Source: Bacteroidota bacterium (GTDB lineage: Bacteria > Bacteroidota > Bacteroidia > 2-12-FULL-35-15). Taken from it: 64,000 bases of DNA. Of the stretch, positions 8,595-18,076 are shown piece by piece. Below the pieces are notes generated by a model, which was not told the origin of the DNA, made no database searches, and saw only the letters and a program-made list of their open reading frames with translations. The stretch lies in NCBI GenBank assembly GCA_025963725.1, contig JAOQAE010000006.1, positions 496,001 through 560,000 of the forward strand, read 5' to 3'. Position numbers and translations under genes: made by a program. The stretch's first letter is position 1, and every line of letters starts with the position of its first letter.

Positions 8595-9158
8595 TTACAG
8601 GCTGTCGATCGACTTGCGTTTTGATAAGCCTATCTTTTTGAAATGGCCCGGCGTTAACCCGGTGACCTTCTTAAATTGCGAGGAAAGATGATGAACGCTG
8701 CTGTAGCCCAGCAGATCCGCGATCCCGGTAAGAGAAAGCTGGTCATAAACAATAAGCTCCTTTACCTTTTCCAGCCGCTGAAGAATGTAATACTGCTCTA
8801 TTGTCCGGCCTTCGATGGAAGAGAAAAGATTGCTCAGGTAGGTATACTCATAATTCAGCTCACTCGTTATAAATGCAGAAAGGTTCATTCTTTTAGCACC
8901 GGCAAGCTGATCGAGGTAAAGCATCACAGACTTCTTGATCTTTTCAGTAAGCACTGTCATGCGTTTATCGATGAGCTCGAATCCCTGTTGTTTCAGGCCC
9001 TCCGACAGCTCCGCCCTCTTTTTATCGCTGAGCTCCTTCTCAATCTCTATTTCGCCAAGGCTCACTTTCGTGAACGGGACCTTCAGCTTATCCAACAATC
9101 CTTCCACCGTGGAAATACAGCGGGGACAAACCATATTTTTGATAAAAAGCTTTTGCAT
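8595..9158 (-). CDS. AraC-family regulator with N-terminal HMA-like metal-binding domain
   Basis: 187 residues. The N terminus (LFIKNMVCPRCISTVEGLL) resembles a heavy-metal-associated ferredoxin-like domain with a CxxC metal site at about residues 11-14. Residues about 85-185 form an AraC-type double helix-turn-helix (LSLTGIADLLGYSSVHHLSSQFKKVTG, given as LTGIADLLGYSSVHHLSSQF and the closing LTPGHFKK). Such HMA-AraC fusions in Bacteroidota commonly accompany copper export genes; here the neighbour is a metallothionein-like gene 132 bases downstream. A metal sensor controlling that gene is likely (inference). ATG start at 9158. Confidence 0.82.
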   Translation of the reverse strand: MQKLFIKNMVCPRCISTVEGLLDKLKVPFTKVSLGEIEIEKELSDKKRAELSEGLKQQGFELIDKRMTVLTEKIKKSVMLYLDQLAGAKRMNLSAFITSELNYEYTYLSNLFSSIEGRTIEQYYILQRLEKVKELIVYDQLSLTGIADLLGYSSVHHLSSQFKKVTGLTPGHFKKIGLSKRKSIDSL

Positions 9159-9198
9159 GGCACAAAGGTAATTAAATACGGCGAAGGGAATTCCCGCC

Positions 9199-12100
9199 TT
9201 ATACCGCAGGCTTCAGGATCGGGCTGAGGGCTGCAATGGCAACATCTACGGAACGGACGTTTTCAAACGACAAGGTGAGCTTGCCGTTATTCTCTTTCAT
9301 TTTGCAAAGCCGCGGGTTTTGCTGCACATACTTCAACACTTGGGTAAATGCCTCGCTCTGGTAATAAGGTGAATCCTGCTTCGGAATAAAGTAGCCTACC
9401 ATGCGATTGTTCTTCAGAAACAGCTTTTCGAAGCCGATCTCCAGCGCCAGCCAACGCAAACGAATGGTATGGATCAGCTCCATCGCCTGTTCCGGCACCG
9501 GCCCGAACCTGTCGATAAGGCGCGTTTCGAAGCGCTTCAGCTCCTCTTCATTTTTGGAATCATCCAGCTCGCGGTACAGCGTTAAGCGCTCGGTAATGTT
9601 GTTCACGTAATTATCCGGGATCAGGATCTCCATATCGGTATCGATCGTGCAATCGTTGAGGTATTTGCTGTGCTTGGTTCCTGCAAATTTTTGCGTGCCG
9701 CCAACATCGGTCTGGCTCAGCTCCTCGTGCTCGTTGCGCAGCTCCATGATCGCCTCATCGAGGATCTTCTGGTACATCTCAAAGCCGATCTCGTTGATAA
9801 AGCCGCTTTGCTCGCCGCCCAATAAGTTTCCGGCACCGCGGATGTCAAGGTCGCGCATGGCAATATTAAAGCCGCTTCCGAGCTCAGAGAATTCTTCGAT
9901 CGTTTTCAGGCGCTTGCGGGCTTCCGTTGTAAGCAGCGATACCGGCGTAGTAAGCAGGTAGCAGAATGCCTTTTTGTTCGACCTTCCCACACGCCCGCGC
10001 ATCTGGTGAAGGTCGCTCAGTCCGAAGTTATGCGCATTGTTGATGATGATCGTATTCGCATTTGAAATATCGAGTCCCGCCTCAATGATGGTTGTTGCCA
10101 CCAGCACATCGTATTCTCCTTCCACAAATCCCAGCATCACTTCCTCGAGCTTGTCGCCGTCGAGCTGCCCGTGCCCGATGCCCACGCGCACATCCGGACA
10201 AAGGCGCGAGATCATTCCCGCCACTTCCAGGATATTCTGCACGCGGTTGTGCACAAAGAACACCTGTCCGCCGCGCGATACCTCGAACATGATGGCATCG
10301 CGGATGATCTCTTCGTTAAAAGTATGCAGCTCCGTTTGTACAGGATAGCGGTTTGGCGGCGGCGTGCTGATCACGGAAAGGTCGCGGGAACCCATCATCG
10401 AGAACTGCAGCGTGCGCGGGATCGGCGTGGCTGTAAGCGTGAGCGTATCCACATTTGTTTTAAAGGTCTTGAGCTTATCTTTTACCGCAACACCAAACTT
10501 CTGCTCCTCATCGATGATCATCAGCCCGAGGTCGCGGAACTTCACGCCTTTGCCAACAATCCCGTGTGTCCCGATCAGGATGTCAACCTGTCCCTTCTCC
10601 AGCTTCTCCAGCGTTTCCTTCTGTTTCTTCGGGGATTTAAAACGGTTGATGTAATCCACCTTTACAGGAAAATCCTTTAATCGTTCCGAAAATGTTTTGT
10701 AATGCTGCAATGCGAGAATGGTTGTAGGCACGAGCACCGCCACCTGCTTGCCATCCGTTGCGGCCTTGAATGCAGCGCGGATCGCTACCTCTGTTTTTCC
10801 AAAACCTACATCGCCGCAGACCAGCCTGTCCATAGGCGATTCCGCCTCCATATCTTTTTTCACATCGGCCGTAGCCTTCACCTGGTCGGGCGTATCTTCA
10901 TAAATAAAAGAAGCTTCGAGCTCGTTCTGCATATATCCGTCCGGACTGAATTTAAAGCCTTTCAATGCTTTCCGCTTTGCGTACAATTGAATGAGGTCGT
11001 ACGCGATCTCTTTTACTTTCTTTTTGGTCTTCTGCTTCAGCGTAGCCCAGGTATTTGTCCCCAGCTTGTTGATCTTCGGCTCCGTGCCTTCCTTTCCCGA
11101 ATATTTTGCAATGCGGTGCAGTGAGTGAATACTGATGTTCACCACATCATAATCCTTGTAAACGAGGCGGATCGTTTCCTGCAGCTTGCCATTCACCTCT
11201 ATTGTTTCCAGTCCGCCATAACGTCCCACGCCATAATCGATGTGAGTTACGTAATCTCCCGGGTTCAATCCTTTCAGCTCTTTCAGCGTAAGCGCCTCAT
11301 TCTTTTTATTGAAGGAGTTCTTTAGGCGGAAACGGTGATAACGGTCGAAGATCTGGTGATCGGTATAGCAAACGAGCTTCAGCTCATGGTCGATGAACCC
11401 TTCATGAAAGGAAACACCAACGCCGCCGAAAGGAAGGGCATTTCCTTCGCCTTTATCGGCGCGGGGCTTAGAGCCGATGTCCTCAAAAATTTTATATAAG
11501 CGCTCGATCTGCTTTTGCGTATCGGCGAAGATGGTGATCTCGAAGCCCTGCCTGCTAAGGTTTTGCAGGTTCTCGTTCAGCATGTTGAAATTCTTGTTGA
11601 AGCTCGGCTGGGGGCTGATGTTATAAGTAATGGGTTTGTTTGCCTTAAAGGATGCCTGTCCGCCGTATTCAACAGTGGAGAAGCTGAGCGACTGCCTTGA
11701 AAAATTATCCCTGTCGATGTAAAGCTCCGAAGGCGGCAGCTGCGCAATGATCCCGTCGAGCTTACCGAACGCCTCTTCCGCCTGCGCAAATGCCTTTTCG
11801 ATCTTTTCCGCGCTCAACTGAAAATTCTGGAACCAGAGAATGGAATCCGAAGGAATAAATTCCATGAACGACTGCCGGCTTTCCTGCAGCAATCTTGTCT
11901 GGATGTTCGGAATGATCGAGCAAAAGGCAAGCTTCTGAACCGAGAGCTGCGTGATGGGATCAAAGCTACGGATCGAATCCACATCATTTCCTAAGAACTC
12001 GATGCGGAAAGGATTATCGTTTGAAAAAGAGAAAATATCCACGATCCCGCCGCGGACAGAGAACTGCCCGGGCTCCACCACATAATCCACGCGCTCGAAC

Positions 12101-12603
12101 TCGTATTCATTCAGCACTTCTGTGATGAAATCGATGGAGATCTTTTCGCCCTGCTTCAGCTGCAAGGTATTTTTGGTGAGATGGCTTTTGGTGACCACCT
12201 TTTCCGTGAGCGCTTCCGGGTAAGAAACGATGCAAACGTGACGGGCACCGGAGCCGGAAGGCGCATTCAATTTATTCAATACTTCCGCGCGAAGCAGGAT
12301 ATTCGAATTATCGATCTCCTCGTGCTCATAAGGCATCCGGTACGATGCCGGAAAGAATAACACATTATCCTCCCCCAGTAAATTCTCAAGGTCGTTCAGC
12401 AGGTAAGCCGCTTCCTCCTTGTCGTTCAGGATCAGTAAATTGGTTTTGAAAATATTCTGGTGAAGCGCGGCAGCAACAAAGGAAAGACTTGAGCCGATAA
12501 CATTTTTGAGATGGATGCGCGTAACCTCTCCTTTCAATTCCTGTGTGAGCAGTAAATTGTTCGGCGCCTCATTGTACTTTTTTAAGATCTCTTCTTTCGT
12601 CAA
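9199..12603 (-). CDS. mfd: Transcription-repair coupling factor Mfd
   Basis: 1134 residues, full length. Mfd removes RNA polymerase stalled at DNA lesions and recruits UvrA. In order: an N-terminal UvrB-like module (NVLFFPASYRMPYEHEE, then FSVRGGIVDIFSF), the RNA polymerase interaction domain (PGDYVTHIDYGVGRYGGLE), the RecG-like motor with Walker A GDVGFGKTEVA and box DEEQKFGV, motif III TLTATPIPRTL, motif VI QMRGRVGR, and the C-terminal TRCF domain (NYVNNITERLTLYREL). The start (MTKEEILKKYNEAP) has no competing upstream ATG. It is a single housekeeping gene, with no sign of an operon with its neighbours. Confidence 0.97.
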   Translation of the reverse strand: MTKEEILKKYNEAPNNLLLTQELKGEVTRIHLKNVIGSSLSFVAAALHQNIFKTNLLILNDKEEAAYLLNDLENLLGEDNVLFFPASYRMPYEHEEIDNSNILLRAEVLNKLNAPSGSGARHVCIVSYPEALTEKVVTKSHLTKNTLQLKQGEKISIDFITEVLNEYEFERVDYVVEPGQFSVRGGIVDIFSFSNDNPFRIEFLGNDVDSIRSFDPITQLSVQKLAFCSIIPNIQTRLLQESRQSFMEFIPSDSILWFQNFQLSAEKIEKAFAQAEEAFGKLDGIIAQLPPSELYIDRDNFSRQSLSFSTVEYGGQASFKANKPITYNISPQPSFNKNFNMLNENLQNLSRQGFEITIFADTQKQIERLYKIFEDIGSKPRADKGEGNALPFGGVGVSFHEGFIDHELKLVCYTDHQIFDRYHRFRLKNSFNKKNEALTLKELKGLNPGDYVTHIDYGVGRYGGLETIEVNGKLQETIRLVYKDYDVVNISIHSLHRIAKYSGKEGTEPKINKLGTNTWATLKQKTKKKVKEIAYDLIQLYAKRKALKGFKFSPDGYMQNELEASFIYEDTPDQVKATADVKKDMEAESPMDRLVCGDVGFGKTEVAIRAAFKAATDGKQVAVLVPTTILALQHYKTFSERLKDFPVKVDYINRFKSPKKQKETLEKLEKGQVDILIGTHGIVGKGVKFRDLGLMIIDEEQKFGVAVKDKLKTFKTNVDTLTLTATPIPRTLQFSMMGSRDLSVISTPPPNRYPVQTELHTFNEEIIRDAIMFEVSRGGQVFFVHNRVQNILEVAGMISRLCPDVRVGIGHGQLDGDKLEEVMLGFVEGEYDVLVATTIIEAGLDISNANTIIINNAHNFGLSDLHQMRGRVGRSNKKAFCYLLTTPVSLLTTEARKRLKTIEEFSELGSGFNIAMRDLDIRGAGNLLGGEQSGFINEIGFEMYQKILDEAIMELRNEHEELSQTDVGGTQKFAGTKHSKYLNDCTIDTDMEILIPDNYVNNITERLTLYRELDDSKNEEELKRFETRLIDRFGPVPEQAMELIHTIRLRWLALEIGFEKLFLKNNRMVGYFIPKQDSPYYQSEAFTQVLKYVQQNPRLCKMKENNGKLTLSFENVRSVDVAIAALSPILKPAV

Positions 12604-12705
12604 TTCAAAAACCGGCTTTTGAGCAGAATGCTTTTGTTACACAGTTTCGTACAACAAAAAAACATTCCAGCTCCGCTTCATCAGCGCTGCAAAATTACAA
12701 AAAAT

Positions 12706-12737
12706 AAACCCTCATTTGCTTGATCAAATGAGGGTTT
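12706..12737. terminator. Intrinsic terminator of fbp
   Basis: 13-base perfect arms AAACCCTCATTTG and CAAATGAGGGTTT with a 6-base loop, followed on the minus strand by a T-rich tract. It lies 18 bases beyond the fbp stop. Confidence 0.9.
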
Positions 12738-12755
12738 GTAAACATTTAGCACATG

Positions 12756-13781
12756 CTATTTCATTGCAGCATCCACACCCGAATACTTCTTCATGTAATC
12801 GCAAGCGAGGTCAACCATATCGGCAGAGCCTAAGAACAAAGGCGTACGCTGGTGAAGCTCCGTAATATCGAGGTCCATGATCCTGCGGAAGCCATCGGTA
12901 GCCTTGCCGCCAGCCTGCTCCACGATAAATGCGAGCGGATTGCATTCGTACAGCAAGCGCAGCTTTCCTTTCGGAGATTTGGATGTTGTCGGGTAAATAT
13001 ACACACCGCCGGTGATCAGGTTCCTGTGAATGTCAGCCACGCCCGAGCCAATGTAACGCGAGGAATACGGACGGTTTGTAGCAGGGTCTTCTTCCTGGCA
13101 GTATTTGATGTATTTTTTTACTCCATCGGGAAAATGCACGTAATTACCTTCGTTGATGGAATAGGTCTTTGCTGTTTTAGGTGTTTGCATGTTCGGGTGC
13201 GAGAGGCAGAACTCGCCGATGGAAGGATCGAGCGTAAAGCCGTTAACCCCTTTTCCGGTGGTGTATACCATCATGCAGGAAGAGCCGTAGATCACATAGC
13301 CTGCTGCTACCTGCTCGGTGCCGTGCTGCATAAAATCTTCGAGCGTTCCCGGGCCCGACAAGGAAGTCCGGCGGTAGATCGAGAAGATGGTTCCCACAGA
13401 AACATTTACATCGATATTGGAAGATCCGTCGAGCGGATCCATCGCCACTACATATTTTGCATTTTTGGATTGCTTGTTATCCACAATGATAATGTCTTCA
13501 TTCTCTTCGGAAGCAATTGCGCAGCATTCGCCCCCGAGGCTCAAAGCCGCTATGAACTGCTCATTAGCGAACACATCGAGTTTTTTCACCACTTCCCCTT
13601 GTATATTGATCTCGCCTGCTTCGCCTAATATATCAGCCAGTCCGGCCTTGTTCACTTCCCTGTTCACGATCTTGGAAGCGATCCCGATATCTCTCAACAA
13701 GCGGGATAACTCTCCTTTTGCATACGGAAAATCCGCCTGTTTCTCTATAATGAACTGTCCTAACGTAGTTACCTGTCTCAT
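12756..13781 (-). CDS. fbp: Class I fructose-1,6-bisphosphatase
   Basis: 341 residues, normal class I length. It hydrolyses fructose 1,6-bisphosphate in gluconeogenesis. The metal-binding signature [19 protein letters not shown] (positions near residue 120) is intact. The active-site Glu in ASEENEDII, the sugar-phosphate-binding region [15 protein letters not shown] and the [20 protein letters not shown] block are also present. ATG start at 13781 and its own terminator; monocistronic. Confidence 0.97.
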   Translation of the reverse strand: MRQVTTLGQFIIEKQADFPYAKGELSRLLRDIGIASKIVNREVNKAGLADILGEAGEINIQGEVVKKLDVFANEQFIAALSLGGECCAIASEENEDIIIVDNKQSKNAKYVVAMDPLDGSSNIDVNVSVGTIFSIYRRTSLSGPGTLEDFMQHGTEQVAAGYVIYGSSCMMVYTTGKGVNGFTLDPSIGEFCLSHPNMQTPKTAKTYSINEGNYVHFPDGVKKYIKYCQEEDPATNRPYSSRYIGSGVADIHRNLITGGVYIYPTTSKSPKGKLRLLYECNPLAFIVEQAGGKATDGFRRIMDLDITELHQRTPLFLGSADMVDLACDYMKKYSGVDAAMK

Positions 13782-13926
13782 GTTGCTTTAGTTGATTTTA
13801 CACACAAACCTACACATTTTTTTTCGCAAAGAATCATAAATTCATGGGGATTTTGTTCTACAAAAATCAGCCTGCAGCCGCATAAAAAATCAAAGAAACA
13901 GGTATCTTTACACATATTACTCAGGC

Positions 13927-14397
13927 ATGAACATCACCATCAGGAAAGGTACAAAAAACGACATTCCACAAGCGCTGAACCTGGTCAAAGAACTGGCAGC
14001 CTATGAAAAAGCGCCGCTGGAAGTGGCTGTTACCATTGAAGAAATGGAGCGCGACGGCTTCGGTGAACATCCCGTGTTTGGATTTTTTGTAGCGGAGCTA
14101 AATAGCACGATCGTTGGGATCTCGCTTTACTACACGAAATACTCCACATGGAAAGGCAGATGTATTTTCCTGGAGGACCTGATCGTTACTGAAGCATACA
14201 GAAAATACGGCATCGGCAAAAAGCTGTTTGATGAAGTAGTGAAAGTGGCAAAAGAGATGAAGGCGCGGAGAATGGAATGGCAGGTGCTGGAATGGAATGA
14301 GCCTGCAATTAAATTTTATGAAAAGCTGAATTCCAATTTTGATAATGAGTGGGTGAATTGTAAATTGACGGAAGAACAGATACGGAATTATATTTAA
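13927..14397 (+). CDS. GNAT-family N-acetyltransferase (diamine acetyltransferase-like)
   Basis: 156 residues. Compact GNAT fold: N-terminal MNITIRKGTKNDIPQALNLV, the central strand FLEDLIVTEAYRKYGIG with the acetyl-CoA pyrophosphate loop (RKYGIGKKLF), and a C-terminal WQVLEWNEPAIKFYEKL. The YTKYSTWKGR segment and the overall layout resemble spermidine/spermine or thialysine acetyltransferases (SSAT-like), but substrate is uncertain. The promoter region holds TATCTTTA near 13903, a weak match to the Bacteroidota -7 element. Confidence 0.85.
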   Translation: MNITIRKGTKNDIPQALNLVKELAAYEKAPLEVAVTIEEMERDGFGEHPVFGFFVAELNSTIVGISLYYTKYSTWKGRCIFLEDLIVTEAYRKYGIGKKLFDEVVKVAKEMKARRMEWQVLEWNEPAIKFYEKLNSNFDNEWVNCKLTEEQIRNYI

Positions 14398-14408
14398 GCT
14401 AATTGCTC

Positions 14409-14571
14409 AACACACCCCTTGCCCCTCTCAAGAGGGGAATTGACGCTGCTGAAAGAAGCTTTTTTGTTTGAATTAACTGCTGTATATAAATAAACTATGA
14501 TCATAAAACAGTGCAGGATGCATTCCCCTCTCGAGAGGGGGCGCGCTGACAGCGGGCTGCAGGGGTGTGTT
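14409..14571. repeat. Nested inverted repeat upstream of lysC
   Basis: Outer arms AACACACCCCT (14409-14419) and AGGGGTGTGTT (14561-14571) are perfect complements. Just inside each lies a second palindrome: CCCCTCTCAAGAGGGG (14422-14437) and CCCCTCTCGAGAGGGG (14525-14540). The 80-base centre is AT-rich with no credible gene. It looks like a small MITE-like intergenic unit between the acetyltransferase and lysC genes; no target duplication could be recognised. Confidence 0.6.
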
Positions 14572-14588
14572 TAATACAACAATACAAC

Positions 14589-15857
14589 ATGAGAATTTTC
14601 AAATTTGGCGGCGCATCTGTAAAAGACGCAAACGCTGTAAGAAATGTAGCGAATATCCTGAAGCACTTTCCGGGTGAGAACATCATTGTGGTGGTTTCCG
14701 CGATGGGAAAAGTGACCAATGCGCTCGAACGCCTAACGGATGCTTTTTACTACAAAAAGGAAAACGCCGAAACAGTATTGAGCGGCATCAAAAAATATCA
14801 CACCGAGATCCTTGAACAATTATTTCCCGATAAAGATCATCCCGTGCATACCGAGATCAGCAATACCTTTGTGGAGCTCGACTGGGCGATAGAGGAAGAC
14901 CCTTCGCCCGATTACAATTACGATTATGATAAGATCGTAAGCATGGGCGAGATCATCTCCACGAAGATCGTAAGTGCTTACCTCGCTGAAGATAGCCTGC
15001 CTAACAAATGGTGGGACGTACGGGGGCTTGTGCAAACCGATAACACTTACCGTGAAGGAAAGGTTGATTGGGAGCTTACACAAGAGCTGGTTGACAAGGA
15101 TCTGAACGCCTACTTTACAAAACAAAAAGGAATTGTGGTCACCCAGGGATTCCTTGGCGGCACTTCCGAGAACTTTACCACCACGCTTGGCCGTGAGGGA
15201 AGCGATTACACCGCTGCAATCCTTGCCTACACCACGAATGCGGAAAGCGTAACCATCTGGAAAGACGTTCCCGGCGTGCTGAACGCCGATCCGAAATGGT
15301 TTGATGACACGCAGAAGCTCGACCAGATCTCCTACCAGGATGCGATCGAATTAGCGTATTACGGCGCAACGGTGATCCACCCGAAAACGATCAAGCCGCT
15401 GCAGAATAAAAAGATTCCTTTGCTTGTAAAATCATTTTTGCACCCGGAGGAAAAAGGAACCATCATCAATGATGTGCAGTCGCCGCTGCCCGTGCCATCC
15501 TTTATTTTCAAGATCAACCAGGTCCTGCTTTCCATTTCGCCAAAGGATTTTTCATTCATCATGGAAGAGAACCTGAGCGAAATGTTCAACCTTTTTGCAG
15601 AGCTGCAGGTGAAGGTGAATGTGATGCAAAATTCTGCCATCAGCTTTTCCGTCAGCATCGATAATGACGAACGCAAACTACCGGAGCTGATAAAAATGCT
15701 TCAGAAGGATTACAAAGTTTTATACAACGAGAACCTGGAGCTGGTTACCATTCGCTATTATGACCAGGCTACGATCGACAGGGTAACGGTTGGGAAAATG
15801 ATCTTACTGGAGGTGAAGAGCCGGTATACTGTGCAGCTGGTAATGAAGAATATTTAA
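14589..15857 (+). CDS. lysC: Aspartate kinase
   Basis: 422 residues from the ATG at 14589. It phosphorylates L-aspartate, the first step toward Lys, Thr and Met. The N-terminal kinase signature is FKFGGASVKDANAV. Other blocks are VVSAMGKVTN, the TTLGREGSDYTAA substrate/ATP block and GVLNADPKW, followed by two ACT-type regulatory segments (about residues 300-420, SFIFKINQVLLSI onward), so feedback control is expected. The ACT region is somewhat divergent. It is separated from the upstream acetyltransferase by the nested inverted repeat. Confidence 0.95.
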   Translation: MRIFKFGGASVKDANAVRNVANILKHFPGENIIVVVSAMGKVTNALERLTDAFYYKKENAETVLSGIKKYHTEILEQLFPDKDHPVHTEISNTFVELDWAIEEDPSPDYNYDYDKIVSMGEIISTKIVSAYLAEDSLPNKWWDVRGLVQTDNTYREGKVDWELTQELVDKDLNAYFTKQKGIVVTQGFLGGTSENFTTTLGREGSDYTAAILAYTTNAESVTIWKDVPGVLNADPKWFDDTQKLDQISYQDAIELAYYGATVIHPKTIKPLQNKKIPLLVKSFLHPEEKGTIINDVQSPLPVPSFIFKINQVLLSISPKDFSFIMEENLSEMFNLFAELQVKVNVMQNSAISFSVSIDNDERKLPELIKMLQKDYKVLYNENLELVTIRYYDQATIDRVTVGKMILLEVKSRYTVQLVMKNI

Positions 15858-15864
15858 GAGGAGC

Positions 15865-16146
15865 TTATCTCGCCTGTTTCGAAGGGAAATATTTAGTCCA
15901 GAGCATTTTCACTTTTGCATCCACCTGTTTCCTGAAAAAGAAATAGCCGCCTGTCATCAGCACAAGGTATGGAATTGCCATGAGGTAAAGAATGCCTGTG
16001 TTCAGGCCATTCGCAATGGAGCCGCCATTGCTGAGATCGCTTTCAGCCGTTGTTTTGCACATCGAGCATTGCGAAAATCCATCCGCATTGCATAAGGCGA
16101 TGAATGCAACCGTTAATAATAAAGCGATATGTTTTTTAATCTTCAA
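15865..16146 (-). CDS. Small exported Cys-containing membrane protein of the cytochrome oxidase cluster
   Basis: 93 residues. It has an N-terminal signal-like helix (residues 5-20), then a CSMCK motif (Cys27 and Cys30) in the predicted periplasmic part, then one membrane helix (NTGILYLMAIPYLVLMTGGYFFF). It is last in a run with DUF420 and SCO1 genes that follow oxidase subunits. The CxxC may handle copper or disulfide exchange during oxidase assembly (inference). I do not know an established name. Confidence 0.7.
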   Translation of the reverse strand: MKIKKHIALLLTVAFIALCNADGFSQCSMCKTTAESDLSNGGSIANGLNTGILYLMAIPYLVLMTGGYFFFRKQVDAKVKMLWTKYFPSKQAR

Positions 16147-16163
16147 TTCTTAAGTTTTAATCT

Positions 16164-16721
16164 TCAATTCTGGAACACATAAAATGGCGAGATCATCAGA
16201 TACACCACCACACCTGTGACCGTAACATACAGCCATACAGGGTAGCTCCAGCGCGTAAGCCTGCGGTGTCGCTGAATATAAGCTTCTCCGCCCGGCTCCT
16301 GGCTTTTTAAGCCATACCAGAACGACAGCAGGATCAACGGGAGAACTGCTGCCGCCAGTATAATATGACTGATCAGGATCACGAGATACGGCGTGCGCAA
16401 AGGGTTGCCAACCGGGAATGTTGTTTCCTGCGCCATCCAGTGATATGTGATGTACGACAATAAAAACAGGGACGACAGTCCGAACGCGATGATGTTCACC
16501 TTGCGGTGCAGCTCGATGTTCCTTTGCTTGATAAAGTAAAGTGATAACAGCAGCATCAGCGTGCAGATGCCATTCAGCATGGCATTGAGCTTCGGCAGCC
16601 TGTACACAAAATCAGGAATAACTTCGGGTACGGGCAGGATCTTTTTATTGAGGATGACCACCGCAACAAATACCACCACCGATACTGCCATTACTAACCT
16701 GAAAACTGTTTTGTCGTTCAT
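16164..16721 (-). CDS. DUF420 membrane protein (CtaM-like oxidase assembly factor)
   Basis: 185 residues with about five membrane helices. It carries the DUF420 layout: LPKLNAMLNGICTLMLL, HRKVNIIAFGLSSLFLLSYITYHW (read as HRKVNIIAF and YITYHW), LVILISHIILAAAVLPL and HRRLTRWSYPVWLYVTVTG, with several conserved intramembrane His residues. DUF420 proteins such as CtaM of staphylococci act in maturation of heme-copper oxidases. It lies 8 bases from the SCO1 gene, which supports that role here. Confidence 0.85.
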   Translation of the reverse strand: MNDKTVFRLVMAVSVVVFVAVVILNKKILPVPEVIPDFVYRLPKLNAMLNGICTLMLLLSLYFIKQRNIELHRKVNIIAFGLSSLFLLSYITYHWMAQETTFPVGNPLRTPYLVILISHIILAAAVLPLILLSFWYGLKSQEPGGEAYIQRHRRLTRWSYPVWLYVTVTGVVVYLMISPFYVFQN

Positions 16722-16729
16722 CTGTTATT

Positions 16730-17419
16730 TTATTCCGCAGCTCCGGGCTTATCTTTATTATCCTTGATGGCATATTCCGCGATCAGCACTTTAATATCAT
16801 CCAGGAGGTCGTTCACCGCTTTTATATCGGTTCCGTCATAAATGCCGCGGATGTGCTTTTCCTTGTCCACCAGCACAAGCAATTCGCTGTGAATAAAATC
16901 ATCGGGGCCGCCATCGCCTTCCATGGCATTTACAAGATAGGAATTGCGGGCCATGTCGTACAACTGCTTCTTATCTCCTGTTACGAAATTCCACATGTCT
17001 GTATCGGCATGGATCATATTTGCATACGCCTTTAATACAGGCACGGAGTCGTTCTCAGGGTTGACGGTATGAGATAAGATCTTCACCATGTCTTTCGAAC
17101 CCTCGAATTTTTCCTGCACACGCAGCAGCTCAGTCGCCATTTTGGGACAAATGCTTTTGCAGGTGGTGAAAAAATAATCGGCTACATAGATCTTCCCTTC
17201 GTAATCTTTATCGGTAACAACCTTCCCATCCTGGTTCACAAAACTGAAAGGCTGCACGGAATGGTAAATGGTATCCTTGCCATTGGCTGCAAGCTCACGC
17301 TCACCTATATAAGGAAGGTGAATAAAATTGGTCTTACCCGTTGCCAGGATCACATACAATACGGAAGGAAATGTAAGGATAAACAGCAGGATGACTAATA
17401 TGGTGCCTTTTTTCTTCAT
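16730..17419 (-). CDS. SCO1/SenC-family copper chaperone
   Basis: 229 residues. An N-terminal membrane anchor (ILVILLFILTFPSVLYVIL) is followed by a thioredoxin-fold SCO domain with the copper ligands in CKSICPK (CxxxC) and the distal His in DDFIHSELL. It delivers copper to the CuA centre of cytochrome c oxidase subunit II. It is the first gene after the oxidase terminator and leads a small assembly-factor operon with DUF420 and the CSMCK protein. Confidence 0.92.
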   Translation of the reverse strand: MKKKGTILVILLFILTFPSVLYVILATGKTNFIHLPYIGERELAANGKDTIYHSVQPFSFVNQDGKVVTDKDYEGKIYVADYFFTTCKSICPKMATELLRVQEKFEGSKDMVKILSHTVNPENDSVPVLKAYANMIHADTDMWNFVTGDKKQLYDMARNSYLVNAMEGDGGPDDFIHSELLVLVDKEKHIRGIYDGTDIKAVNDLLDDIKVLIAEYAIKDNKDKPGAAE

Positions 17420-17484
17420 TCAACAAATTATTGGCTGCAAAAATACGGCTAAATCGCTTACGATAGCTGCGGAGCAGAATAAAA

Positions 17485-17507
17485 AAAGGCCCCGTAGCGG
17501 AGCCTTT
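17485..17507. terminator. Intrinsic terminator after oxidase subunit IV
   Basis: Arms AAAGGCCCCG and CGGAGCCTTT (one mismatch) around a TAG loop, followed on the minus strand by seven T residues. It ends the subunit III/IV transcript and separates it from the SCO1 group. Confidence 0.82.
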
Positions 17508-17515
17508 CTAAAATA

Positions 17516-18019
17516 TTATTCGTGGTGTTCGCCGCCTTCTGCGGGATGCGATTCTGCAGGATGTTCACCTTCTGCATGATGGCCGGTTTTAGCAGCCTCA
17601 TTCAGCGCGTTCTTCTGGTTGACGATCAGCTCATCCATTTTCTCTTTATGGACCTTGCTGTAATTAGCTTCCTGAACAATTATACCGATCAGATAAACAA
17701 TAAATATCATGTAAGGCGCCAGCACTGACCATTTCAACCATTTTCTCTCATGGCCAAGGTGCATGAACTCAAATACGATAAAGAATGCCTTACCGATGGT
17801 TAAGCCGATAAAGATGAATTTCAGGGTAACTGAGGAGGTACGGTCCTCATTGAGCAGGCCCCATGAGTGGGCTTTGAAACCAATGATCAGCTCGACTATG
17901 GTAACAACAAGCATGATCCAGAAAACACCCCAAAGCTTTTTGCGGGCTTTCTTTCCTGCTTCTTCACTGTGCTGAGCCATGAACTCATACTGTGGGTAAT
18001 CATCGTGAAATTCTGACAT
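17516..18019 (-). CDS. Cytochrome c oxidase subunit IV (caa3-type)
   Basis: 167 residues. It has three membrane helices: LWGVFWIMLVVTIVELIIGF, LKFIFIGLTIGKAFFIVFEF, and WSVLAPYMIFIVYLIGIIV. The FEFMHLGHERKW motif is typical of bacterial subunit IV (CoxD/CyoD superfamily). The C-terminal tail is His/Glu-rich (GHHAEGEHPAESHPAEGGEHH) and may bind metal. It follows the subunit III gene by 57 bases and is last before the terminator. Confidence 0.85.
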   Translation of the reverse strand: MSEFHDDYPQYEFMAQHSEEAGKKARKKLWGVFWIMLVVTIVELIIGFKAHSWGLLNEDRTSSVTLKFIFIGLTIGKAFFIVFEFMHLGHERKWLKWSVLAPYMIFIVYLIGIIVQEANYSKVHKEKMDELIVNQKNALNEAAKTGHHAEGEHPAESHPAEGGEHHE

Positions 18020-18076
18020 AACAACTAATTTAAAAATTTAAAGAGATCAATTATCTGAATTCTATGTGTTTTAAAA

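Noticed and set aside
14420-14588. A leader-peptide attenuator for lysC
   Set aside because: No short frame rich in Lys, Thr or Met codons, and the palindromes are not placed as alternative stems before a T-run.
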